DNA from: Polytrichum commune | Taxonomy: Eukaryota > Streptophyta > Polytrichopsida > Polytrichales > Polytrichaceae | Direction of reading: 5' to 3' | Assembly (NCBI GenBank): GCA_950295325.1 | Contig: OX485807.1 | Location: 1,862,501-1,926,500 of the forward strand | DNA: 64,000 bases | Shown here: piece by piece, positions 45,285 to 58,400 of the stretch | Numbering within the stretch: the first letter of the stretch is position 1 | How the letters are laid out: every line of letters starts with the position of its first letter | Position numbers and translations under genes: made by a program | The notes under the pieces: generated by a model | The model's input: the letters and a program-made list of their open reading frames with translations, nothing else | What the model was told of the DNA's origin: nothing | Databases searched by the model: none

Positions 45285-45560
45285 GCCCTACATTGGGTGC
45301 CCATACCCATGCCCATGCCCATACCCACCCATGCCCATGGGTTTTGGGTGGGCATGGCTGCGATATTATTGTTCATGGGTGGGCATGGGTTTGATATTAT
45401 AATGGGTTGGCATGGGTGGGCATGGGTGGGGCATAATTACACAATCATACAAGACACATTACACAATACACATTACACAATTTTTGAATACATGGGCGCA
45501 ATTTGAATAGCATGGGTGGGCATGGGTCACTGCTGATGGGCATGGTCTGGGTATGGGTGC
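45285..45560. repeat. GGGCATGGGT minisatellite
   Basis: Irregular units of catgggtgggcatgggt. The orientation flips near 45340: first cccatgcccatacccaccc, then gggtgggcatggg, making an inverted repeat. A short block of acacaatacacattacacaat interrupts it. Confidence 0.85.
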
Positions 45561-46155
45561 AATTAAAAAGGAAAATGTTGGGCTCTGATGTGAAGTGCAC
45601 AAAGACATTGCACCTCATCAACAGTTTTCAACACTTTGGATGGAATCCAATACTTTAAATGTCTTGCTCTTGCTGTTCGTGTCAAGCAGCTCAAATTGAA
45701 CGGTGGTGGTATCCAATTCTAAAATGGCCATGGAGATTCTGATCCATGACCTTGCATTCTCCAATTGGAGCGGATTGTCAGCAAGTATGTCTCCTTCAAT
45801 GGCACATGGCTCATCTCAATGAGTGCAAGTAATCCTTATTACCAGCAACTGCGGCTGATGTTCGTGATGGAGTTTCTGTCACCAAAGAAGATTGCAGCAT
45901 CTCTGAGTATCCGTTAGGAGCAGGTCAGATTTCGATCTCTAATTCCCACTTGGTTTTGAATTGTTCTTGCTATTTTTCTTAAACTCCAGTGCTTTTGATT
46001 TGACGGAGGAACCTATAAAGTTGAGTACTACTTGATTGCATAGTCGTTCTTTGATCCTCACCTAACCACACACCAATCAAATACAGGTGTTCTATTGAGA
46101 AAATTAACTGAACAAAACCCGCATATCAAAGGGTCTAAGGTCAGATTTTACATAC

Positions 46156-46339
46156 CTGGTGCGGAGGGAGCATCAACATGTATGGATTCTCGAAACTTGT
46201 AAATGCGTCCTGGAGTGAGCAGATCAGTGTCAGTAAGCTCCGTGGTGTCATCGAGCAAAATGCCATCGTGTCCTAATTTCTTCTTCATGTTTTTGAGAAT
46301 TATTGTATAGAGTGAAATGGACTTGGTCGACAATTTATC
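46156..46339 (-). pseudogene. Isolated exon of an unrecognised protein
   Basis: A 184-base open segment between an acceptor (ACAAGTGCAG|GATAAA) and a donor (GCACCAG|GTATGT). It encodes about 61 residues, including KNMKKKLGHDGILLDD, TELTDTDLLTPGRIYKF and ESIHVDAPSAP. The sequence looks like real protein and codon usage is unlike the surrounding DNA. I do not recognise the family and find no neighbouring exons. It lies with the kinesin and DBR1 fragments and may share their origin. Confidence 0.5.
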
Positions 46340-46536
46340 CTGCACTTGTGATGTTGTGTGCTGTTTGTAAAATGTTTCAGTTCATTATGCTTACTTGACT
46401 GTGCCTATGAAACCTACATGTTTGTGAATAAACCTGGTAATCTACCTGCATACACAAATCCAAACTATTTGGAGAGGGGGAATTATTGCATACAAGCGTA
46501 TATCTCATCCATCCAACATCAAAAATTGACCCTCTA

Positions 46537-46604
46537 TAGGTTTGTTGTTGATTCACCTAACTTGTAAATGTAGGTATAAACGAGGTGAATCAACAACAAA
46601 CCTA
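46537..46604. repeat. Perfect 22-bp inverted repeat (hairpin)
   Basis: TAGGTTTGTTGTTGATTCACCT (arm one, 46537-46558; first 20 bases TAGGTTTGTTGTTGATTCAC) has its exact reverse complement at 46583-46604, with a 24-base loop. The region around it is AT-rich and non-coding. It may be a tiny foldback element. Confidence 0.85.
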
Positions 46605-47287
46605 ATTCACCTTATAGGTAAATTAATCCGGTCTACATTTTTATATAGCGATTACTTAATCCCTTATATGTTTATTGCTGATTCAACTCATCTATAGGTT
46701 CATATCTACATCATTTGAACTAATTTGGGAAACAAACTTAGATAATAAGGAGAAGTGATGTTGGTATGAATAGCATGACTGTTTTGAATAGTTTTGCTAT
46801 GCGTATATTTTTCTAGTAAATAATGTCGGAATGAACAATGCTTCCTAGATCTTATGGTGGCTCTAATTTCATAGCATGAAGAAATTTAATATAACTTTAT
46901 CCCACACGCACTATTATCCCACCCTCACTAAATGAGATAATTAGTGTAGTCAAGTGTTTGAGTTTTATAGCAAGCCTATATTTATTTTTTCACAATGAAA
47001 AATTGCAGAAACACCCTATCACATTGAATAATCTAAGTCAACATGTAATTATACCTTAATGACATTATTCTAAGTTTTTTTTAGTTTTTTTCCCTGTATT
47101 GAGCAGCTCATGATTGACTTCGGCCTTAACTTCACACCCGCATATTCACGTTGCCTTCCAGATGAACCGCCTCTCCTACGAGGGGCCTCCTCCTCCAAAT
47201 TTTGGCTACAACCAGATAACTCAATGCTTGTTCATAGATGCTCCATGGAGTCCAAAAATTCCAGACCTTGGACAACTGCCATAATAG
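46605..47287. other. Intergenic, no recognised gene
   Basis: AT-rich sequence without recognisable exon. Confidence 0.5.
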
Positions 47288-47430
47288 CTATAGTTTACTA
47301 GAGTTTTTTCAAGACATTTTAGGTAAGAACTATAATTAACTAGAAGATTTTCAAACCAGTTTGAAGAACAACTAATAGTCAACTAGAAAATTTTAAGACC
47401 AAATTCAACAACAACTATAGTTAATTAGAA
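47288..47430. repeat. About 41-bp tandem repeat, 3-4 units
   Basis: Units begin with variants of actatagttaactagaa and continue ttttcaagacc. Related single copies with aactatagttaactag occur at about 47690-47830. Confidence 0.65.
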
Positions 47431-47471
47431 AAACTCCACGTCTTAGTATATATTCGAATAAGGTTGCCCCT

Positions 47472-47509
47472 CATAACATTATTCATTCAAATTCATAACA
47501 ATGTTATGT
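47472..47509. repeat. MITE family A, partial copy
   Basis: Only one end is left: cataacattattcattcaaa followed by ttcataacaatgttatg. Confidence 0.65.
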
Positions 47510-48639
47510 TTGATTTGCTTCAGTTGAGGGTCTTTAATAAGCTTGGGTCCTTGAGGATCATCAAGAAACGCTTTTATATCATCACTCATAGTGTTGGACT
47601 TTGGAACAACCTCCATGTACACCACCAACACAAATAAACACACTAGTGACACTACAACACTACAACATAATTCCGTGGATAAGCTGTGCTTAACTATAGT
47701 TAACTAGATACAACCAAAGTTAAGTACATTTTATGGTAGAACGAACTTAAAACAACTAGAGTTAACTACATTTTTTGGCATGGTAAATCGCAAACAACTA
47801 TAGTTACGAAAGGTAATTAGTTAACTAATAGATGAATTAGTTGGTTAGTTGTGCAAGGTCTGAAATATTCTACTATTTAAAAAACTCACAGTAAGTCGGG
47901 CACTCTGGAGTGCTGGCAAGTGGCACAGAACGATTTCAAACAATTGAAGAAAGGGCATTTGGACATTTGTAGTTATTTGAATCTAATTCATGTCTATCTC
48001 CTGAGAACCAAAGACTTAAGTAGGTCAAATAGCAGGTATTTATATCGTGGCAGGCATGTAGCTCAGCTTCAGTAGACACACTGCTATGCACGGTAATGAG
48101 AGATTGGAACAGAACATTTTAATTCATTGGGAGCGCAAAATCTCACTGAATCAGCACCGAGTCCACTTTGATTCTTTTAAAAGTTTGCAGATTGTGTTCA
48201 CAAAGAGATCAGTAAGGTAGATGAGTATTGTTCAGGTAAAATTTTCATTGCAGCACCTACTTGTAGGATATGAACTAGTTGGTCTTCCTAGGTTGGAATT
48301 CCTACAACTAGAATGAAGTCAAGATCTATGGACTGCACTTTTCGGAACCTTTTGACAAGCTATAGACAAACTTGCAGACCTTTAGAAGAAAAAAAATGGA
48401 GATCAACTGTGAAGGCCAATCGCCCCCATGGTGCTGGTGGCCCCACATTACACTCCACCACCCCCCAGAAAGAATGAGATGTGCTTTGCAAGTCAAGCTT
48501 ACATCAAGAGTTGTTAGTTTCGATTAGAAATCGTTCTTGTTCTTATAATTCTCATCACAAATTCAGATGTAAAAGGAAAACTTTGACATATTCCACAACA
48601 CTCCAACATATTGTATTCTCATTCAAGAATTTCCGACCC

Positions 48640-48872
48640 AACTTGGGATATCCAACTCGTGATTAGGGTGTCCGTTCCCATGTCGATGTGATAATAGAAG
48701 TGAACAAGTTTGCACTGCAAACATGTGGGTCGTGGGCAATTGTCTTGTGTCATAGGAATGTAAACAAATCTGTTATAGTGATAGATTTGCACTTGTCTTT
48801 CATTGACACAAAACGATTGCCTAGGACTCATATGTGGGTAGTGCTGCCATCTGCTATTGGGATATCCAACCC
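48640..48872. repeat. Foldback (MITE-like) element
   Basis: The outer ends each hold GGGATATCCAAC-type palindromes (48645 and 48859). The inner arms 48721-48752 and 48804-48835 pair over 32 bases with about seven mismatches. Opposing open frames over it arise from the palindrome. Confidence 0.72.
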
Positions 48873-49949
48873 CCATCTACCTTGACCAAAACATAAATTT
48901 TCCACAACACATGTGCTCTATATATGCAATCTTGCTAATCTTTACAACCATAAAACCGATCACTTAAGAGATTTTGTGCCAAATCTATAGAAGTATAAGG
49001 CGGTGCAATTTTATCCCGTGTAGGAAGATAGAAATAAGGAGGATTTCAAAAAAAATTTGGGTAATTATATTCTTTAAAAGTGAAATTACTGTGAATTTTT
49101 GAAGTCAAAAGTTGGTTAGAACATATTGTTAAATGTCTAGAGTCTGCCATAACTGCTCATCTTAACCGTCATTCCTCCTCACTTTAACAATCAAACCAGG
49201 GACACGTGTCATGACATTATTGGTTCCGGCTTGATCGAAATCTAGTGCCCAGCATGATCGAAATTCAATGCCCAGCCTAATCGAAATTATGGCACACTAA
49301 AGGTTTCCGATGCGGTCCAGATCGGGAATAGGCACCTATACTCTAAGGGATCAAGTCCCTGCCAGAAATTCCCGAGATCCCAACGACATCACCATGGTCA
49401 AGTCTTTTTTGGCATTCCGCAACAAAGAGAATCAATCATACAGAAATCCTTGCAAAGTGCTTTTGGCAATTCTAGCTAGTTTCGTGGATGGTCTGGATCA
49501 GACCTGTGCTTGCATTGGAATCTGTGTCACGTTCGATTGCATTTGACTCGTGTGAGTTTCAAGGCGTTGTTGAGCGATGATCTAAAACCAAGAGCTTCTG
49601 AGCGGCCAAGAACTGATACATAAGTTGCATGTACAGATGTATACACAAGTATCTTGCATCATGTACCTATATGTCTCTGACTGATTCGGATCCCATGTTT
49701 GGGATCCGTTTCAAATTAGATTGAATTTGACTTACCATGAGTCCGTTTCATGGCGATAGTGTTGACAATCTGAAACAATGGGAGTGGTACAGAAATTTCT
49801 TGCCAGTGTTGCAAATTACACATGTGCGTGTATGAGTAGCCTGCATTTAAGTAATCTTAGAATGGATTGACATCATTCAGAGAGTGGAATGCTGACCCTT
49901 TGCAAGAAGAGTAGTGTTTAATGAAGTCATCTCACATTCCATACCGAAC
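48873..49949. other. Intergenic, no recognised gene
   Basis: A 78-codon frame at 49310-49546 has no recognisable motif. Nothing else is supported. Confidence 0.45.
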
Positions 49950-50155
49950 AGTGATCGGGGAGATTTTTGGTCACGATCGGTTGAGATCCTAGTGTTTGCA
50001 AGTCCAACTGGTTACATGCTGACATCCTTTCGTTTCCCTTTATTAAATTGGGGTATATTCTATAAATTCCTCTAAAAATGATCAGTAATTCTCCTGCAAC
50101 CTCGAACTTCAAACAGTTATTCCTCAAACTCAACCGGTTCATCTGTAACTAACTG
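49950..50155 (+). repeat. 200-bp dispersed repeat family R, copy 1
   Basis: Contains cggggagattt, ggtatattctataaattcct, gaacttcaa, tcaaactcaaccggtt and tctgtaacta in the same order as copies at 50473, 59166 and 59755. Confidence 0.8.
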
Positions 50156-50472
50156 CCAGTTCTCCCTGATCATACATATCGAATGCAACCTTAAGAATGG
50201 CCAGGGTGACTCATTGTTCTTGCTCTTGGCAGGGGCGAAAAAAAGGTTATGGATTTCGATGCCAGGTTTAGACGCCGTTTTATTTTTATTTATTTCTATA
50301 ATCAGATTAGATTGGATTTGACTCGCGTGAGTTTGCTGATGGGACGGAGGTGATTTGTGAGTCATGAAAGAGTGGACTGTCGGGAGAAGGAGAGGGTGAG
50401 AGTCAAAAGGCGTCGCCTAAAGGAAGACTTGGAAGTCAAAAGATATCTATTTATGACATATTCCAAGTCTTC

Positions 50473-50675
50473 ACCAGTGTCCGGGGAGATTTCTGGGGCA
50501 TAACCGGTCAAAATCCTAGTTACGTGTTGTGGTCTTCCGGCTGTCCTTCATTTAGTCGAGTCATATTCCATAGATTCCTCTAAAATCACCGCTAATTTCC
50601 CTGAAGTCTTGAACTTCAACCGGTTATTTCTCAAACTCAACCGGTTTATCTGTAACTAGCGGTTACTTCTCCCCA
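50473..50675 (+). repeat. Dispersed repeat family R, copy 2 (uninterrupted)
   Basis: Starts agtgtccggggagatttctg and ends tgtaactagcggttacttct. It supplies the empty-site version of the MITE insertion in copy 3. Confidence 0.85.
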
Positions 50676-52333
50676 TTTGTTGGTGTTCACTCGAGGTAGA
50701 CCCATGCCTAATCTACATAACCTTATCTAAGTAAGGTACATGTGCCTGATTTCAACATAGCAATAATTTGGACACCTATATCTGAGTGGCTTGTGGTTAG
50801 GTGTGGTTTTGAAAACGGAACTAGAAAAGACACGTGTTTAAGAAAGATTAGACTACATGTTCAAAATACGTCAACCATTCTAAGCTCAATAATCTACACT
50901 TATTGGGGGGCCTGTATGATCACTTAATGAACACAACTTCAATAATGAATAAGATATTCATATGAACTTCGAAAATCATGAGGCAAGTGGCTACAGGCAC
51001 GATATTGGATTTGCTATTTATCTCGCACTAATTGTGGGTTTCGTGTCTTACGTGAAGTGGGTGTAGAGAGTAAAGTATCCAAATAGCGTACGTCTACCTT
51101 AAGTTGAGGTGGATCGGCCTCTCTCAAACACACCTCCAACACAAACACAAATCTACTTTTGTGCAGTGAAAGACACAAGCGTGGTCATAATGCGGTCATG
51201 TCTAAAGAGAGAACTTTAGCTCGTCGGAACCAAAAATGTAGCCTTGACGTTTTTCCATATCCAAGTAGCTCGCAACAGATTAGCACACATGTTGTACCTG
51301 CCCACAAAGTGGTAAACACTGAGACTATTTCCATGTTCATCATTTCTGATTGAAGTGAAATTTTCAATTGTCAATATCGAAGGTCTAGGTCTGGATCCTC
51401 AAAAGCCCAAGTAGACAGACAACTCGTTTCTTGCATGTGAAGGTGAGGACAACCTGAAAGAACATCAGAGGCCCATTATGTTCAAAAAGTTTATTGATAT
51501 TCACTATACCGATATGTACGATTAGGTCGCTCTACGCTAATATACCGACAATGCACACTACTTTAAATGTACACCACAAAAGTAACAAAATACACTACCT
51601 ATTCCTCTATCGTGATTGATGTACGGACAAACAGACCAAAGTTAATAGCCTTTGTAATCTGGTTTTGATGTGAGGTAATCTGCTTGGGTAGATAGGCAAC
51701 CGATTCACAAAGGCCACTTAATTAATTGAACACAGCAGAGCAGAAGCGAAACGTGAGCTGGTAACATTAAGATAACCTGGACTTTGGGGGCCCTACAGAA
51801 TGTTTGTGGTACGGTTTCAAACCTTGAGAGCCCTTGATGACGGTGAAAAGTGCCATTGATCGAATCGGATGAGAACAACATTAAAAAAATTGGGCCCATG
51901 CAGATGAATAATGTTGATTGGTTCTTAGAACGATTCGGGACTTGCATGGCACTTGGCTAACTTGTTTGTGGAGCTCCTACATAATCATGAGTAAACTTTG
52001 AAGAGTCTTCAATTTTATAACTCCTACACAAAGTCCAATCGATGATGATGTGATCATCGACTCAGTGCGTTTTGCTAATTGTTTCAACTGAGCACTTGCG
52101 TTGTTCATCTTATGTTAACGACATTAGTTGTTTTCACACATGCATCCTTTCTATCCCTGTCATCATCAATCTAGCACATTATCTTGCAGGTTTTAAATTA
52201 TGTTATCTTTTACCTCCTTTTTTTTCTTTCTTTCTCTACTGATGATTCTTTCAATCAAGCAAGATGCGTTCATATGTAGTAATAAAGTAAGCAATGACAT
52301 TATTAACATAACATCATAACATTGTTAAGCAAT
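50676..52333. other. Intergenic, contains one two-copy repeat
   Basis: 51434-51505 (catgtgaaggtgaggacaac onward) matches 60907-60980. Otherwise nothing is recognised. Confidence 0.5.
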
Positions 52334-52476
52334 GTGTATTCGTTCATGTGGGTCTTGAGAATATAATCATGGGATGTTTCAATCTAATGCAAGGAGACTC
52401 AGATTGAGTATGAATCTGCACTTGGTTGGGGCATCTCATGGTCATATTCTCAGGGCCCACTTGAACGAACGCACAC
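52334..52476. repeat. MITE-like element, about 45-bp inverted ends
   Basis: Left end GTGTATTCGTTCATGTGGGT and on to AATATAATCATGGGATG; the right end is its diverged complement ending GAACGAACGCACAC. 143 bases, non-coding. Confidence 0.82.
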
Positions 52477-55400
52477 TCCTTAATAAATTTTCGCTCACGA
52501 ACTCAACTTAGAGTTGCATATTTTACAATTGGGAGTTACATTTTTTTTTCATCTACTCATGGAGAGATGTTTATTTGGAAACGTCTAGTTAAATGTTAAA
52601 CCATCACTGGGAGTTAAATAAGTGAGGACAATGCAAGAATCATAATGCATTAACGAGTATTTTTTGAGTTGCCGAGACTTGTACATTGCACAATGAATTA
52701 TTCAAGGAAGAAAATTAAAAGTTTATGATGAAAACCCTAATTATACATCCTTTGCAAAATAATGCGGTCAAATAATCACTTCAACATGAAAATCTCACAA
52801 ATAACATAGTATGCATGTAGCTAAATCATGTTTATAACACAAGAACGTGCTCCACATTTAAAACTAGTTTTTCTCATTTCTATCATAGGCATGTCTATCA
52901 ATAGAATTCACATATACAGTTTGTAAGTCTAAATTCACTTAATACCTGGTTCCTCTCATATTTGAGCATGTGTTACTAACCTAGGTGTAGCTAGCACATC
53001 AAATTTTTGGGAAACCCACTACAATATACAAAAACACCACATGCCTGATAATGTCGAGCTTTAGCAATATGCACTTTGTACTATCTTTATACTCTCTTTT
53101 CCATATGGAAGCCCACGTTTTTGTTCACGGCGTCAAGATGGCCCATGCTTTGTTTTGATTTTTCACTTATAATATGTTTTACATAGAGCCCGACACCATG
53201 AGAAAACTTGTTCTTTCCAACTTGCCATTGCATCGATAAAAACATTGCCACCCTCCAATTGGAAGACCCCTTTGGCGAGTGAGCGTGCACAAGGAAATGA
53301 AGTCCTATTGTATGTAGATGGAGGGGGAATAACGAGTACTTATGGCTATGCCGGGCATTATGGTCGATTCTCGAAAATTTGTAGCCAATACCACACGCAC
53401 CGGACTTCGTGGGTGCAATTGTCTTGTTGGCATTTGTCACCGTGTTGGCAAAGAAACCATTCAAGATATGAGAGAAGGGCTTGAGCATGGAAAAGTGAAC
53501 AAGAAAAGTGGAATGTCCTTCAACCATGATATGGTTATTATATATAGTAGGGGAAGTAGGTATATCTAATTCAAAAATCACTCTGACCTAATGGAGCCAT
53601 CCAATGGGTTTAAACCAAATATAAGACATAATTTGTACATCCTTGGTGTTATAGAGGTACCATATTGTAGATCTTATATTGAGTGTAGCTAGAATCTGAT
53701 TCATCTTTAAATCTAAAATTTCTTATGATTTATGTGTATAATTGAAGTATTTGATTATATCATGTTGTGTGTGAGTGTGCCATAGTTGTTGATGTAAAAT
53801 ACATATCCTGAGGTATATTTTAATCTTACTCTCTGGAATCCGACAATCGTGGAAGTAGATTCTACACACTCTAGTGTCTACTTCTATGGATGTAGAGCAT
53901 GCTTGGGGTGCATTTTATTTTCGTACTTGTATCACGTGGGTGAACAATGGGAATATCGATTATGACTATGGTGTACAAAATATGCATAGGGCTAGGGTAT
54001 TATGGGTAAAGTATGCATTGTGAGCATAGGTGCCATATGTAAATCTACAACAAGGGAATTCATATACAAAAGGTTATATTGGGCTTAAGCTGGAGATGAT
54101 CATCCAACGTCTTCATATCTCATCCAGTATATGAATGGTTTATTCATAGTCATCGCTTGACACCAACCCCACATCCTAGGTTCGGGGCTTTGATTTTGAG
54201 GTGGTGGGGCTCTAGAGTAATTGTCAATCATGGTAGACTTGGTTTGACTCTAATTGTGTTGGTTACAATGTCATGATAAGAACCAATTTGTACAAGTTAC
54301 GGTTGGGTTACAACCAATAAATGTAAGAGTATTCGACGACTTCATTAAGCAAAAATGAGGTCTTTATGCCTACAAATATTGATGGTCTATTTTGGCAAAG
54401 TCCCCCCCCCCTTGTATAGGTCAATTGCTACAGTCCACTAGCTAGTTGATTGTTCCAAATTGATTGTTGCAATTGACTAGGAGTTGTGAACTAGCTTACC
54501 GATTGTTACTAGCAATTGACTTCTAGGAAAACCACAAATAAATAAATAAAATCCCAAAATAACTATGGACGGTTAGATTTTGCATTCAAAAAGATCTAGA
54601 GGTCCAGAAACAATTTAAATTATTTGGATTTTTTGAAATTGTTCTTGAAAATCAACTGCTACTAGCAGTTGAATAGACCAGTTGACCCAAAAAGTGATGT
54701 TTTAACAAAAACATTGTCGCAATAAATAAAAATTTCCACGTCAATGGGTGTAATGTCCCAATGTGATGGCCAAGGGCCGCGTCATGTCCATGTGTGCATC
54801 CCTACTAACATGCATAATTGGGCATCCTCCCAACAAATATGCCAATCATAGTCTAGGATATGTTTGCAATCTATACGATTGTGCAAAGACACTAATTATT
54901 TGTGGACATTAGACATACATTTGTACCGTAATATATGTGTTGATTATGCCCAGAGGGTGGACGCTTTATACCACGTACAGATTCACATGACTATAAGAAG
55001 GGGTATTATGTGAGGTATTAGTGTACATACTATACATAAGGGAGTGAAGTTATTTTCTCTATTGTGTACAATTAAAAAAAGAGGCTATAAAGAATGTTGA
55101 AGTGAAGATAGATGTACAAAAGGGTGCTTTAGGTTTAGAAAAAGAATTGGCAATAGATGTATTATTTCCCTCCAATTCATGTTTTCATCTATTATTAACA
55201 TATGATAATAATTCTTAATGACTACCTTGTCCATTCTTCTTACAACTGACATTTAAGTATATTTGGAAAAACCACTTGTCCCAAAAAGTAGGGGATGTGC
55301 ACTTGTGAGGACAAAAATATCATACAACAACAAAAATAACAACACACCAACCACAACTTTGAATGTTTGTAATCCACTGTTTGTCAACCACCATATATGT

Positions 55401-58400
55401 GGAGTTTTGTGATCTAGTGTATGTCGTACTGGTGGTTGGAATTTTCAAAATTCATGCATACATCCAAATTTACTTAAATCTTAGTTTTGGGGTTTGCATT
55501 TGGGTTCTAGGTTTTTACAAAACGGAGTGCTCATGGGCTCCCTTGAGTATTTCTCTTTAAATTTTGGCTAAGTTATTATGCTCTTTTCTTTGTTTGCTTA
55601 ATGCAATCATTTAGTAACATGCTATGGATGAAACAAACGTTCAATGACTTCCCCATTGGAAAGTGAAAGTGGATTTTATATGTCACAATTGCTTATTTAA
55701 TTTGAGATTTATATTCTATATATGTACTAGTGGAGGCATGTATTATAATACATTGTAAAGCTTGGTATAAATACATGAGTCCATTTTTCAGCATGCCGTT
55801 AGTACGTATACATTTGTTTTTCTCCATAAACTTCTTGTATATAGGGGGTTCAATTTCATAGTTGTCCACGCACGTCATTTAGGTTTCCAATGAAGAGTCC
55901 AACCCCATGTGATTATGCAAGTATGTTATGCTCATGAAGGTAGAAGTTGAGGTCCACATTTGTGTTCATAAGTAAAGTTTTGTTCTTTCTTTAATTTACA
56001 GCAATTGTGGTTGAAACACGGAGAACGTTGGGGGGGGGGGGGGACCCCTAAGAAATTCAATGCTCAAGAGAATCTGCTTCCTAGTGTTGCTTATCAAGCT
56101 TTTTAGGGACAATTATAATGAACACTTTGCTACACATTAAGATAGAAATATCCAACCTTAGTGAACGGGGAGTTTATGGGTTGACTCAAATTTTTACCCC
56201 TCTTTCCACATATCATTCGGTGGTTGTCTATGCTCATGCGGTTGATGCCTAAGCTTATTAACTCAATTCGGTGGAAAAACTAAGGTTTTCTTGGCTTCCC
56301 AGTCATTTTCCCTAAGTTCCTATAAACTATCGGTTACAAAATTGACAAATAAAACAAGAACTCGGTTCACATACTAAATATAAGGCAATTTGCACACTAA
56401 TTCAAATTTGATTACTACGTATGATAAAAGATCATTTCAAATCATATTTTGAAAGAAATCAAAATTATTCAAGTATGAAAACATGAAACACCCTCAATAA
56501 TACATGAAAACAACAACCAAAGACATCAAGTAGGCACTCAAAAATATGAAATTAGCACCCTTAAACATCAAATAAACGTTGCAAAACATTTAAACAACAC
56601 TTAACAAAGGGATGGCAATGATAGCTTTGGTGAAGTCTCGCCGCGGCACCGTACATGTAAACCCTTAAAGATAGAAAGAGACAGATGGAGGATTCAAGGT
56701 AAGGTGTGGGAGAACCAGTTATAACCGGAGATGCCCTTGGGCAACCCAGCTAAGATCCAGTGGGAGATGGTGTGGGGCAGCTAATATCCACCCATTTTTG
56801 AATGGGAACGGATGAAAAACCATCATCAACTTTACATAATCGGTTGATTTCCTATACACTTAATTTTTCCTTCGGGTTTACGGCCTTCAATAGTGAAATT
56901 AAACCAGTAATTTATCAATTTCACTCGGCTGATTTTACATTAAATTTCAAATCTCCCCATTCACTGTCCAAACCAGGTAATCACCCTCTACCCGTGCACT
57001 AGACCGCCGTCATAATAGTGAAGTGCCAAAACTAAAACCGATCATGGCGAGGAGGAAACTTCAATGCGTGTACACTTCGTGTAGCCAATGGGAGTCAAGT
57101 TTAATGTACTCACGAGTTGACCAGTTTAGGTGATATTCTGTATGGAAATGTGGATTACCGTGTTTGGTGTAGGGAGAATCTAGTGAACGGGTAGGGGGTT
57201 TGACAACTTTCCACTTTGAAAAATTGTAGAATGTTTTTGTACATGGCATAAATATATGAAACAACTTGCATTCTTCATGAATCCTTCTCGTCTATCTTGG
57301 AAAAATATCTCATGATTGTAAGACCATATTTTCAATGTGAATCACCTTATTTTCACGGGTTGTGGTCTCGGGGGGGGGAGGTAGTCATTGGTTGGAGTAG
57401 CAATATACGTGCGAACAAATGATAGGGTATTTTAAAAACATGGGGGCAAAAAATTATAAATGGACTTAAGAGTAATATAGGGTATCAAAAATGGCACTAG
57501 ACATCTTTAAAGTACTATAGGGTATGGAATAATAGGTAATTTGGAATTATAAGTAATGCAAGCCATTTTTCTATTAACCCAAAGTAGAAATTTACATAAT
57601 GATAGCATGTGAAAAAAAAAAGAATTGAAAGTAATACCCCCCTATAAAATAGTGGTTGTTCACACCTTTATCCTTAACTTTTTAACACACTCCCCCCCCC
57701 CCCCCCCCCGCCGAGGTTATGGTATTTCTACCTTACATTAGCTCTAATTCAAGTGAGATATTTTCTCAAAGATTGGTGCATGCCCGGATCCCTACTAATG
57801 ATTAGGTAGAGATTGCACTCGAAGAGGGCTTAAAGCAAGCGCAAGCCTTACTAGGAGTTCCAAACATGGCTCCCAAGTCCCTCTACCGTAGTAAAAGAAT
57901 AGCATGGTTCACTACCATGGTTCATTGAAATAGTTTAGTGAACCATGGATATTGGAGGCCAAAGATCCCAAAAACGTAATGGCTTATGAGTAAGGTAGCA
58001 AACAAGTGCAAGGCGTAGATGGCAATGGCAAAGTCATGCAATAAACTATGGTGTCAATGGCAAAGAGTGTAGTGGAAAATAGCAATGCCATATCCACATG
58101 CCATGAAGAGGCAAATCTATTATCTAGTTGATTATGGCATGGATGACCTCTCGGTTGTTTTGTTTTGTGAATGTTTCCAAAATCAAGCATGCAACTCACA
58201 TTTTATACATGAACTTGAACCACCTTCAAAATGCAAACTAATGTTCACCTAAATAGGGGAAAGGACTCTAGGTTCATCATTGTTTACATTTTTTCTTAAA
58301 GACTATTTCACATGGCAACATCATATTAGTTGTGACCTCTAAAAGAATTACCATGTGACATGAGAATGTTTCATTATCTTGAATTGGACAAGTGAACAAA

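Noticed and set aside
48619-48885. Opposing 80- and 65-codon frames
   Set aside because: Created by the foldback element; no motif in either.
53087-53581. 164-codon minus-strand frame and overlapping plus-strand frames
   Set aside because: No recognisable motif, no splice context and conflicting strands; likely chance.
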